This document shows, in pieces, positions 1 to 7,477 of a DNA stretch of 64,000 nt. This stretch comes from Bacteroidaceae bacterium. GTDB taxonomy: Bacteria > Bacteroidota > Bacteroidia > Bacteroidales > Bacteroidaceae. Position 1 is the first letter of the stretch. Each line of letters starts with the position of its first letter. The notes beneath the pieces were generated by a model. The model worked only from the letters and a program-made list of their open reading frames with translations, was not told the origin of the DNA and searched no databases. Where the stretch lies: NCBI GenBank assembly GCA_017516885.1, contig JAFXAR010000012.1:1-64000 (forward strand). The letters run 5' to 3'. The position numbers and the translations under genes are program-made.

Positions 1-141
1 ATATATATAAGATTGGATTTATTTTCAACTATTTACGAAAAATATGTTTTTTTCTTCATTACCACCCTTGTAAGAAAATGTAAGATTTTATATTACAATA
101 AGCGGTTTTATTATCAATATGTTATGTCTATATATATGTAA

Positions 142-170
142 TGGCAAGGTAGTTTACTAATACCTTGCCA
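142..170 (-). terminator. Hairpin terminator after the Rep-like gene
   Basis: A perfect 10-bp stem (142-151 with 161-170) with a 9-nt loop lies just beyond the stop codon of the minus-strand gene at 176. There is no strong T-tract. The role as a terminator is inferred from stem perfection and position. The 140 bases to its left are A+T-rich and show no gene. Confidence 0.55.
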
Positions 171-175
171 CGCAA

Positions 176-1063
176 TTACAACAGTTCTAAAATGCTGTAA
201 CTCTTTCTGCCGTTCTTGTCTTGGAAACGCAAAACTCTGTCGAGGAATGTTATAAAGAAAAACAAGAGACTGTTGTTGTCTAAAAACATTCTTGGACTGT
301 ATGCTATCTGCTCCCTTGTGAAAAAGTCTTTGAGAACATCGCTGTTTATCCTTACCTCTAACCTATAAAGTTTCTTGGGGTTGTTGTGGTTGTCTAATAT
401 ATATTGCTTGTGGCTCTTGCTCTCAATCTCTCGTTTCTTGTTGTAAGCGTTGAGAGTGATGTTCTTATTTCTCTGTGCCACCAATACGCTGTACTCCTTA
501 ATTCTGTAGAGGTTGCCAACGCCAATATAGAGAATATCCTCAATAAGTTGTTTTCTGTCTGTGATTTTAGTGCCGTTTAATATTGGAGTGTACTCCTTGT
601 TTCGTATCAGTTGGATAAGTTTCTTGGGATAATTGCAACTGCTGTCAATGGCGATGTCCCAATGAGTGAAATTGTTGAACACAAGTCCTAAAGTATCTTC
701 GATGTACTCAAGGTGCAACAGTCTGCTATGTTGCCAATCGTGTTTTAGGTAGAATTGCTTGTTCTCTACTTGCAACCAAACAAACGACTGCATAGCCTCA
801 TCGGTATTGGTTTTTAGTCCCCATTGGATTGTGCCGAACACTTGCTCTGTGAACTCTTGGAATGTGTTGTCTTTATAGTCAAGATAGACTATTTCATAAA
901 TGTAGTTAAAGTGAGTGCCTTGCACTTGCCTTAATCTGTACCCCCATTCGGGGTGTTCAAATTCTTCTGTTGGGTTATCTCTTAAAATGTTTAGATAACT
1001 GTTCTCTGCCAATGTATAGCAGATTTTCAATTTGTCAATAATTGGTGTAATTTCATTTTTCAT
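176..1063 (-). CDS. Rep_trans-like replication initiation protein
   Basis: A 295-aa soluble protein. I see an N-terminal DKLKICYT stretch, a central acidic segment (THWDIAIDSS), and a C-terminal block with AYNKKREIE followed by KKLYRLEVRIN. This layout is reminiscent of the Rep_trans/filamentous-phage type replication initiators (PF02486), which nick DNA with a tyrosine and start rolling-circle replication. The match is by eye, so the family call is moderate. It is the last gene of a small minus-strand cluster after a tyrosine recombinase and a NUMOD3-like mini-protein, overlapping the latter by 11 nt, which suggests a coupled mobile module. It could instead be an unrelated mobile-element protein of similar size. 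Confidence 0.5.
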   Translation of the reverse strand: MKNEITPIIDKLKICYTLAENSYLNILRDNPTEEFEHPEWGYRLRQVQGTHFNYIYEIVYLDYKDNTFQEFTEQVFGTIQWGLKTNTDEAMQSFVWLQVENKQFYLKHDWQHSRLLHLEYIEDTLGLVFNNFTHWDIAIDSSCNYPKKLIQLIRNKEYTPILNGTKITDRKQLIEDILYIGVGNLYRIKEYSVLVAQRNKNITLNAYNKKREIESKSHKQYILDNHNNPKKLYRLEVRINSDVLKDFFTREQIAYSPRMFLDNNSLLFFFITFLDRVLRFQDKNGRKSYSILELL

Positions 1064-1253
1064 TACTTTTTAAATTATTACTCTTATTAGTTCTCTCTTG
1101 CCATACAGTTCTCATCGCCTCTGCTATGGCTTGTTTGTGCTGTGGAGTTTTGCGATACCTTTTCATCGCTTGGCTAATTCTCTTGCGTGTAACAGCACTC
1201 TTTTTTCTTCCACGCAATGCCAATGAAATTTTGTGTTTTGTCTGTTCATTCAT
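1053..1253 (-). CDS. NUMOD3-like small basic DNA-binding protein
   Basis: A 66-aa, very basic protein built from repeated short helices of the pattern HKISLALRGRKKSAVTRKRI followed by a second, weaker copy. This resembles the NUMOD3 DNA-binding motif normally found as tandem copies next to GIY-YIG or HNH homing-nuclease domains. No nuclease domain is attached here. It overlaps the start of the Rep-like gene by 11 nt and lies 127 nt after the recombinase stop codon, so it is probably co-expressed with them. A role as accessory DNA-binding factor (excisionase-like, or replication accessory) is inference. It could also be the remnant of a homing endonuclease. Confidence 0.5.
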   Translation of the reverse strand: MNEQTKHKISLALRGRKKSAVTRKRISQAMKRYRKTPQHKQAIAEAMRTVWQERTNKSNNLKSNEK

Positions 1254-1380
1254 AGTGCTATCCTTTTTACTATAAATAGTAAGTAGGTTGAAAAAATGTA
1301 GAATTTTTTCTGGAAAATTTTACGGACAAAACAGTTATTTAGTAGATAGGCTCTTAAAACTATTTCCCCATAGGGGTTAC

Positions 1381-2709
1381 CTATCTTGCAAACGCTTGGG
1401 CTACTATCCTTGCGTGTTCCTCTTTGTTTACCTTGATATATTTGAGAAAATTATTCTCTGTGGTGTGTCCCGTGATTGCCATAATACTAATGCTTGGAAC
1501 TCCTTTGAGATACATATTTGTGGCAAATGAGCGTCTCGCTGTATGGTTCATAACAAACTCAAACTTTGCTCCGTCCTTGATGATTGTGTTTCCACCTTTT
1601 ACACGGGATAGGGTAGTCCTTTCGTTGATGTTGGCAAGTTTAGCACACAGACGGATATGTTTCAAGCAATGTGTCTTGTCCACGCTTTTGGGGAAACTCC
1701 CTCCGTATTTCGTGAATATCTCTTTAACCATTGGGTGCATTGGGATAACGACAGTTGCGTTTGTCTTGTGAGTGTGAACAACCATAGTGTCGTTGCTCCT
1801 TATCTCAACATTAGATAGGTCTTGCCAATCTCCAAAGCGTAGTCCAGTCCAACAAGCGACAATGAACAAGTCTCGTGTTTCTTCAACTCTTGCTTTATCG
1901 CGAATAACTGCCTTGACAGCCTCATCTTCAAAGTTGATAGCATACAATCGTTTAATCTCTTCCTCTGTTAGATAGATGTTATCTACATCTTGGCACTTGG
2001 TAGTGTAAGAGTGATAACATTTGTTTATCTCAATGCCGTTCAGTTCTGCCTCTTTCAACCATACTTTGATAATGCTGAATGTGCTTGCTATCGTGTTTGC
2101 AGCGTATTCTCGTTCTAATAACCAAGCAGTAAAACGTTCTTCAAGGCGATTGTCAAACAGTTGCCAAGTGAGTGCAAGGCGATTGTCGTTGCAGAACTCT
2201 TGTAAGCGTTTCAAGGCATTGTAATGGTTGTAGATTGTACCGCTGACTATCTTTCGTTGGGTTGTTCTGTTTACCATTTGCTTTTTGCGCTCAATATAGT
2301 CTTGAATGAATATCAAAGGTTTCTTCTTGATGTCAGTGTCCTTGCCATTGATTTTGCATTTGAGGTAGTTTTCAAAGTTCTCTTTCGTGTGTTCAATCTC
2401 GCCCTCTGTAATTGCCTTTGCGTAGTCGTTGCAGTAAGCGAGTATCTGTTTAAGTCCTTTGTTTACCTCTTTATTATAGCGTAACTGAACTGCTCCTATT
2501 GCTGGGTCTTCTGTTGCCTTTTCGCCTATTTGAGTTCTTGTTGTCTTTAACCAATACTGTGGTTCTATGAGCAGTTTAGTGAATACCCTTGCTCGTTGCT
2601 TGTCGATTGTAGTTGTCAACCAAATTTGAGATTTGTTGCCTACTGATTTGAGATTAAAATTGACTCTCATAGTAAATTTGTGGTTTATATAAAATTCGTT
2701 TTCTACCAT
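1381..2709 (-). CDS. Tyrosine recombinase / integrase
   Basis: A 442-aa site-specific recombinase of the type carried by Bacteroidota transposons and integrative elements. The N-terminal ~100 residues form the arm-binding region, residues ~110-220 the SAM-like core-binding domain, and the rest the catalytic domain. Catalytic residues visible are the first Arg in CWTGLRFGDW, His389 and Arg392 (HTARR), His415 (GH) and the nucleophile Tyr424 (KYIKV), so the enzyme looks intact. It is the first gene of the int/NUMOD3/Rep cluster on the minus strand. The region just upstream (2710-2900) is the natural place for an attachment site, but no duplicated core was found, because the partner end is probably outside the window. 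Confidence 0.9.
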   Translation of the reverse strand: MVENEFYINHKFTMRVNFNLKSVGNKSQIWLTTTIDKQRARVFTKLLIEPQYWLKTTRTQIGEKATEDPAIGAVQLRYNKEVNKGLKQILAYCNDYAKAITEGEIEHTKENFENYLKCKINGKDTDIKKKPLIFIQDYIERKKQMVNRTTQRKIVSGTIYNHYNALKRLQEFCNDNRLALTWQLFDNRLEERFTAWLLEREYAANTIASTFSIIKVWLKEAELNGIEINKCYHSYTTKCQDVDNIYLTEEEIKRLYAINFEDEAVKAVIRDKARVEETRDLFIVACWTGLRFGDWQDLSNVEIRSNDTMVVHTHKTNATVVIPMHPMVKEIFTKYGGSFPKSVDKTHCLKHIRLCAKLANINERTTLSRVKGGNTIIKDGAKFEFVMNHTARRSFATNMYLKGVPSISIMAITGHTTENNFLKYIKVNKEEHARIVAQAFAR

Positions 2710-2902
2710 ATTAAAAATACTTTTTTGACTTATTATTTTATAAAGTATATGTTTGGTCTATAGAAAAGTCAAGGGGTAAAAGCATTTTTTTTCGATTTTT
2801 TTTCAAAGGTACCAGGAAAATCTCATCTGCTCAAATGGTGGCAACTGCTACTGGTGTCAAAAAGTGGTGTCAATTTACATTCATTAACTATAGTGTTAAA
2901 AT

Positions 2903-2926
2903 ACCCTCCAGAATGGTCTGGAGGGT
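2903..2926. terminator. 10-bp perfect hairpin
   Basis: A perfect stem (2903-2912 with 2917-2926, loop ATGG) sits 70 bases beyond the last gene of the defence operon. With the 2939-2971 hairpin it forms a double stem-loop separating the operon from the recombinase module. Function as a terminator is inferred. Confidence 0.5.
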
Positions 2927-2938
2927 GTATATCAATAA

Positions 2939-2971
2939 AATAGCCTCAACTTTTTTGTTGTTGAGGCTATT
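2939..2971 (-). terminator. 12-bp hairpin ending the defence operon
   Basis: A perfect 12-bp stem (2939-2950 with 2960-2971) and 9-nt loop lie 27 bases after the stop codon of the last operon gene. Several A residues on the plus strand at 2937-2940 give a short T run after the stem on the minus strand, which fits an intrinsic terminator. Confidence 0.65.
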
Positions 2972-2997
2972 GAAATATGCTTAAAAAACGCTGTTTT

Positions 2998-3375
2998 TTA
3001 CTCCCACTCAATAGTTATTGGTATAAAATTAGGGGCAGAACTGCATAAAGTTATGTGTATATCAAATCTAGCGTGTCTTTTCAATGACGGACATATATCT
3101 TTATCACAATCCCAATGAGCATAAACCCCTTCCGATTCCGGTATAAGAATTTTTACATTTACGGCTTCAATATCAGACTCTGAAGCATTATAAATACGTA
3201 GTCGCCACGAACTGCCTGACTTAAAGAAGTTTGCTCTTATTGCAGCTTGCTTAACCTTAACTTTTTTGATAAGAAAATGCACACTTTTTACCAACCCCCA
3301 AATAGCACCAACCACTGTTATGATTGTTACAATAATTGTGCAAATATCTTGTATAGACAAGTTTGTTATATTCAT
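2998..3375 (-). CDS. Small membrane-anchored protein at operon end
   Basis: A 125-aa protein with a clear N-terminal membrane helix (residues ~8-30, IQDICTIIVTIITVVGAI), a short basic stretch (KKVKVKQAA), then a ~85-aa domain that looks beta-rich (SSWRLRIYNASESDIEAVNV) and has three cysteines. The family is not recognised. The soluble part resembles an Ig-like fold in its alternating pattern, but this is only an impression. Its start overlaps the stop of the zinc-ribbon gene by 4 nt, the usual sign of translational coupling, and it is the last gene of the eight-gene operon. A role as membrane effector or anchor of the defence system is inference from context. Confidence 0.6.
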   Translation of the reverse strand: MNITNLSIQDICTIIVTIITVVGAIWGLVKSVHFLIKKVKVKQAAIRANFFKSGSSWRLRIYNASESDIEAVNVKILIPESEGVYAHWDCDKDICPSLKRHARFDIHITLCSSAPNFIPITIEWE

Positions 3376-3626
3376 TTCTTAAATAAACGACTTAATTCTT
3401 TTTCAAGCTCTGCTTTGACCTGTTTTGCCAAATTTTCCTTTGCTTCATCTATTAATTCTTGATTATATTCAAGAAGTTCATCTTTACCACCAAAATACTC
3501 TCGACCACAATTAGTGCATTTTATATATGAATAATCATCATTGTGTTCAAAGTAATCTTGACAACCACAAGTATCACATCTTGGAATGATTTCCCCTTTA
3601 ATATTTTCAAAATCCATTCTTGGCAT
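3372..3626 (-). CDS. Zinc-ribbon protein with helical tail
   Basis: An 84-aa protein. Four cysteines in two CxxC knuckles (CDTCGCQDYF and CTNCGREYF) form a predicted zinc ribbon in residues ~17-45. The remaining half is a charged helix rich in Lys and Glu. Small ribbon-plus-helix proteins of this shape are known as putative zinc-binding proteins next to mobile or defence genes, but I cannot name the family with certainty. It lies 22 nt after the HerA-like ATPase and overlaps the small membrane protein by 4 nt, so it belongs to the operon. It could be a regulator or a nucleic-acid-binding subunit. Confidence 0.65.
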   Translation of the reverse strand: MPRMDFENIKGEIIPRCDTCGCQDYFEHNDDYSYIKCTNCGREYFGGKDELLEYNQELIDEAKENLAKQVKAELEKELSRLFKK

Positions 3627-3648
3627 ATATAAATATAAAATGTATTAT

Positions 3649-5229
3649 TTATATCAAATGCGACACTTTAATTTTCTTGTATTTCTTGCCAATATCAAGA
3701 GCAAAGGCCATTTGGTCTTTTATGATTAACTCACCTTTCTGCAAACCGGCTATTTCAGTGCGTATCTCTTGCAGTTCTCTACCGCTAACACCGAATAGGT
3801 CTTTAATAACAGCATCGGTTATTGTCTGCTGTTTCATTATAAGTGGGTATTGAGCATTAGCGTAAAAATCAAAATGCTTGCTCTGGAAACTTGCCATATT
3901 CTGTGTGGCAAGAATTATGCTCAAGCCCTTATTACGACCAACTGCAATAAGATTGCGAAGAGGGCGATTGTCAAAGTCCAACATATAATGCGCCTCGTCG
4001 ATTATAGTAAAGTGTCTTATCTGCACATAATCATCACTTACAGCCTGTTTTTCAAGCTCTTCGTAAATGATATTTAGCTTTGAGATAAGGAAATAAACGA
4101 TTGCTTTTGCTATCGGGCCGTCTTTCGGGAAAGCGTCCATTTTCACCACAAAGCAATCTTCAATAAGGTTCATCTTATCCTCATTCTCAAAAAGTTTGTT
4201 TCGTACCAGCTGTTTAAGGATTGATGAAACGCTATCATCTTTTTCAGGGTTCGGCAACCTATCAACGTAGTTCTCCAATATCAAGTCAAATGTAATAGGA
4301 GAACCATTTGTTGCTTTGTATGCCTCTACAATCGCCTCGCTTAGCCTGTTGCTCATATTGGCACTAATACGTGCATTATCGAGCGAACAAAGGGCGGTAG
4401 CCATTTCGGTAGAATAGAGGTTTATTTCGTTTATTGCCTTGCCTGTAAAATCCTTAAAAGGAGTAAACGGCAAGGGGCGTTCTATCGGGTCGAGAATAGC
4501 AGTCCTGTCTGTTTCAAATAGGTTCAACCAATGACTATTGGCGATGTCCGAAAACTCGCCCTTGTAGTCAAACAAAAGGAAATTTACAGGATATTGTGTC
4601 TCGATAGAACGAGAACGTATCTGCTGTATAAGTACAGCCAACAAGTTCGTTTTTCCCGAGCCAGTTGCACCGGCAACGAGTATCTGCGAATTAGTTATTG
4701 CACGGCTGTTTATGTCGAGTATGGCTTCCATATCCTCGTCATACTCTCCAATAAGCAATTCAAGTGCAGGAATGTTATTGCCTGAATAACTCTTTGCATT
4801 TACAGCATAGAGGAACGAATTAAGATTATGCTCATCGAGAAGATAATCACGGCCACGCAACATTTCATAAGCAATGATACGAGAGAGCAAACCAATATCG
4901 CTCCAATCAACACCGTATGCGTTGTAGCGTATTTTCAGCAATGCCGAATACAACGAAGAGAGATTGTTTTTCGTAAAGAAACTCTCTACAATACGCTGAC
5001 TGTTCTTTGATAGTGGAATAGCCTTTATAGCCTCCATATCCCTTTCGCCAATATTGCATAAGCCAACAATAAAACATATACGCATTACCTTGTTATTCGC
5101 AAGGGTAACACGCTTTTCACTGCCGACTGTCATTGTCAAGTTCAGTCTGCTTTCGATGCTCTCCTTAACAGCATTCAGTTCATCTAAAATGCCTTCCGAT
5201 TGTTTTACTCCATAGAAATTTATAGCCAT
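3649..5229 (-). CDS. HerA-like ATPase of the defence operon
   Basis: A 526-aa P-loop ATPase of the HerA/FtsK superfamily, which forms hexameric rings that pump or grip double-stranded DNA. Walker A is GATGSGKT (residues 187-194), Walker B is TIIDEAH (408-414), and a sensor-like ATQN follows at 441-444. The first ~150 residues form a separate helical domain whose family I cannot identify. It is not the beta-barrel HAS domain of archaeal HerA. It may instead be a small Dnd-type DNA-binding domain, but this is a weak guess. The gene begins 4 nt after the DndD-like SMC gene, so the two ATPases are probably made together and act as one complex. Confidence 0.8.
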   Translation of the reverse strand: MAINFYGVKQSEGILDELNAVKESIESRLNLTMTVGSEKRVTLANNKVMRICFIVGLCNIGERDMEAIKAIPLSKNSQRIVESFFTKNNLSSLYSALLKIRYNAYGVDWSDIGLLSRIIAYEMLRGRDYLLDEHNLNSFLYAVNAKSYSGNNIPALELLIGEYDEDMEAILDINSRAITNSQILVAGATGSGKTNLLAVLIQQIRSRSIETQYPVNFLLFDYKGEFSDIANSHWLNLFETDRTAILDPIERPLPFTPFKDFTGKAINEINLYSTEMATALCSLDNARISANMSNRLSEAIVEAYKATNGSPITFDLILENYVDRLPNPEKDDSVSSILKQLVRNKLFENEDKMNLIEDCFVVKMDAFPKDGPIAKAIVYFLISKLNIIYEELEKQAVSDDYVQIRHFTIIDEAHYMLDFDNRPLRNLIAVGRNKGLSIILATQNMASFQSKHFDFYANAQYPLIMKQQTITDAVIKDLFGVSGRELQEIRTEIAGLQKGELIIKDQMAFALDIGKKYKKIKVSHLI

Positions 5230-5233
5230 AACT

Positions 5234-7234
5234 TTATGCGTTTAAGGTAACACCAAAATAACCCTCTTCAACTGTGGTGCGTTGCAATTCAACATCACGT
5301 TTAAGAGTATATGTTTTAGAAATGAACGGTTCGAGCTTTATATAATCAGACTCCTTGCGTATTTCTGAAGTAGTACAAAGTAAGATTGTCTGCTCTGCAA
5401 GCTGTGGGAAATACTCTTCCATAAGTGCGTCGCGACTCTCATTGTCAAGTACGCCCATAACAGTGTCAATCATTACAGGTGGATTATAATCACCAAGATT
5501 GCGAAGAACCTTCAATAGTACCTGAATAAATATCTGTTTGGAAGCAGCATTGAGTTGATTAAGCGAAATAAGATTACCGGCTTTGTGATACAACTTAATG
5601 TTGAAATTCTCAATGCTTTCAGAGAGTTCAACACGAGCAATACAGCCTTTATACGAAATCAAGAGTTCATTCAACTGTTGCTGCATTTCAGTCTCAATCT
5701 GTGCCTTCTTTTTCTTCAACAGACTATTTGCAACCTCTTCAAAGAATGGTTTGAGCTTAACCAATGTGTCATACTTAATATCAGGCTCCTGCTGTATCTG
5801 AACATCATAGCGATGTATGAGGTTTTCAAGTCGTTTAACCTCTGCAATAGTTTTCGCTTCATCGAGCTTGATTTGTTCAAGTTCTTTCTTTGCATCTTCA
5901 AACTGCTTGATAAATGTTTCATTACCGCCGACGAGCGATGCTTGCAAAGAACTTTTCTGCATCTCCCAATTAGGAATACTTGCCAACAGGACTTCAAGTT
6001 CTTCACGGGTTCGGTCTAACGGAACAAAGCGGTTAGATGCAGAGGTGTTTATAAGATTTAGTAGTGCGTTTAACTCTTCCTCGTCCAAGAAGTCGTAATT
6101 ATCTACAGCCTTGTTTGCCTCCTGTAAAGCCTTTATATGCTGAACAACATTGTCTTCATCAACATCATAAGAACACAAGGACAATCCTTTGAGATATGAA
6201 ATAATCTTGCTTGTAATATCTTTCAGCGTATCGACAGAAACAACCGCCTCGTTGTTTTTCTTCAAATCCTCTTTAATACGCAGAATATTCTCAATTTCAT
6301 TTGCAATGTTTGATGCCAATTTCGGCAAGAAAACAGACACCTCGATATTCTCGACAAAATCCCTTACATCCTCTGTGTAGTTGAGTGCTTTTTTTGCTAC
6401 AGACTCAAGTTTGTCTATAAGTTCGTTTATCTTACGCTGCACATTTGCAGAGTTCTCTGCACCGCTCTTTGCTCTGTCGTAATCTTCTTGTGAAGATGTG
6501 ATAAACTTATACAAGCGGTCCTGGCTCTCTTCAAAAGCAACAAGAGCCTTTTCAAGTTCGGCCTTCTTTTTGCATAGTTCGTTATACTCTTCTGCCTCTT
6601 TCTCCGCTTCAAGGCGTTGCTGTGCCCAATCTTGTTGCAATTTTTCCGCTGCACGCTTGAGCTGAAGATATTTCTTGAAGCCCATAACATTCTCGATGTT
6701 ATCCTTAATAATCTGTGCGAACACATTCTTTTTAAGCAGTTCGCTTGACTGCATAGCATCGAAAAGGAAATACTTGCTTAACTCCTGTGGCAAGTTTGCT
6801 TTTATTATTTTATTAACCTGTTGCTCGTTTCTTGCTCTTTCGGCAGCAGGAGTAGCCGAACCATATACGAAGGTATTGCCCTGCATATTCAGATATACAC
6901 TTTCAACAGGCTTTTGTTGCGGATTGAGAATGTATGTGCGACGAAGAACATACTTCTGTTCCTGCCCCAACACACGGCCAACGAAAGTAACCTCAAGCTG
7001 AATTTCAGGCTTTGCAGAATTTACAGCACCATTGTTCAATAGCTCCTCGAACTCCTCTTTGGTTCGTAAGTTCAATCCATACAAAGCACCACATATAGCC
7101 TCAAATAAGGTGGTCTTACCTCCACCGTTCATACCGCCTATTAGAATTATAGGGCGATCATCATCAACCGACAAATCAAGGTCGAGAGACAGATATGTCT
7201 TATAATTTGAAATATGGACTCTTTTTATAATCAT
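5234..7234 (-). CDS. DndD-like SMC/Rad50-type ATPase
   Basis: A 666-aa coiled-coil ATPase. Walker A is GGMNGGGKT (33-41). A long central coiled coil (~190-520) has no CxxC zinc hook. The C-terminal half-site has a degenerate signature LNAASKQ (561-567) where LSxGEKQ is usual, and a Walker B PPVMIDTVMGVLD (586-597). The IDT/LD pattern is typical of DndD, the ATPase of DNA phosphorothioation systems. No DndA, DndC or complete Dnd cluster is present, so it should not be called dndD. It lies 13 nt after the 71-aa gene and 4 nt before the HerA-like gene. It probably senses or grips DNA ends or phage DNA for the system. Confidence 0.8.
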   Translation of the reverse strand: MIIKRVHISNYKTYLSLDLDLSVDDDRPIILIGGMNGGGKTTLFEAICGALYGLNLRTKEEFEELLNNGAVNSAKPEIQLEVTFVGRVLGQEQKYVLRRTYILNPQQKPVESVYLNMQGNTFVYGSATPAAERARNEQQVNKIIKANLPQELSKYFLFDAMQSSELLKKNVFAQIIKDNIENVMGFKKYLQLKRAAEKLQQDWAQQRLEAEKEAEEYNELCKKKAELEKALVAFEESQDRLYKFITSSQEDYDRAKSGAENSANVQRKINELIDKLESVAKKALNYTEDVRDFVENIEVSVFLPKLASNIANEIENILRIKEDLKKNNEAVVSVDTLKDITSKIISYLKGLSLCSYDVDEDNVVQHIKALQEANKAVDNYDFLDEEELNALLNLINTSASNRFVPLDRTREELEVLLASIPNWEMQKSSLQASLVGGNETFIKQFEDAKKELEQIKLDEAKTIAEVKRLENLIHRYDVQIQQEPDIKYDTLVKLKPFFEEVANSLLKKKKAQIETEMQQQLNELLISYKGCIARVELSESIENFNIKLYHKAGNLISLNQLNAASKQIFIQVLLKVLRNLGDYNPPVMIDTVMGVLDNESRDALMEEYFPQLAEQTILLCTTSEIRKESDYIKLEPFISKTYTLKRDVELQRTTVEEGYFGVTLNA

Positions 7235-7247
7235 AACTCACTCCTCC

Positions 7248-7463
7248 TTACTTTATCTTTTGTATGGCTGCTTTAATAATGGACTCGGTTTCAATATCCG
7301 TCATCTCAATAACATCAACTTTCTTGCCGTGATATGTACGCAAAATCTCTTCACTCAACCAATCGAAATCAATTTCGTGTTTTTCGCATATTGCTTCAAT
7401 AAGAGCCAAGTCTTCTTTGCGAATACCATAATGAACGAACTTTTGGTCAATCCCCTTCTGCAT
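7248..7463 (-). CDS. 71-aa acidic operon protein (DNA-modification-associated type)
   Basis: A small 71-aa protein with two predicted helical halves. The first (KEDLALIEAICEKHEIDFDWL) and the last (DIETESIIKAAIQKIK) are amphipathic. There is no catalytic motif. It sits 14 nt after the helicase-nuclease gene and 13 nt before the DndD-like gene, so it is a real part of the operon rather than a chance reading frame. It matches, in size and place, the small proteins described only as associated with DNA-modification systems. I cannot confirm the family. A role as adaptor between the restriction pair and the ATPase pair is inference. Confidence 0.65.
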   Translation of the reverse strand: MQKGIDQKFVHYGIRKEDLALIEAICEKHEIDFDWLSEEILRTYHGKKVDVIEMTDIETESIIKAAIQKIK

Positions 7464-7477
7464 AGCTGTTCAATTTA

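Noticed and set aside
2710..2900. Attachment site next to the integrase
   Set aside because: A short direct repeat (GGTGTCAA at about 2855 and 2872) is present, but no second distant copy was found, so no att call is made.
3649..7234. A complete DNA phosphorothioation (Dnd) system
   Set aside because: Only a DndD-like ATPase is visible. No DndA cysteine desulfurase, DndC sulfotransferase-like protein or DndB is encoded in the window.
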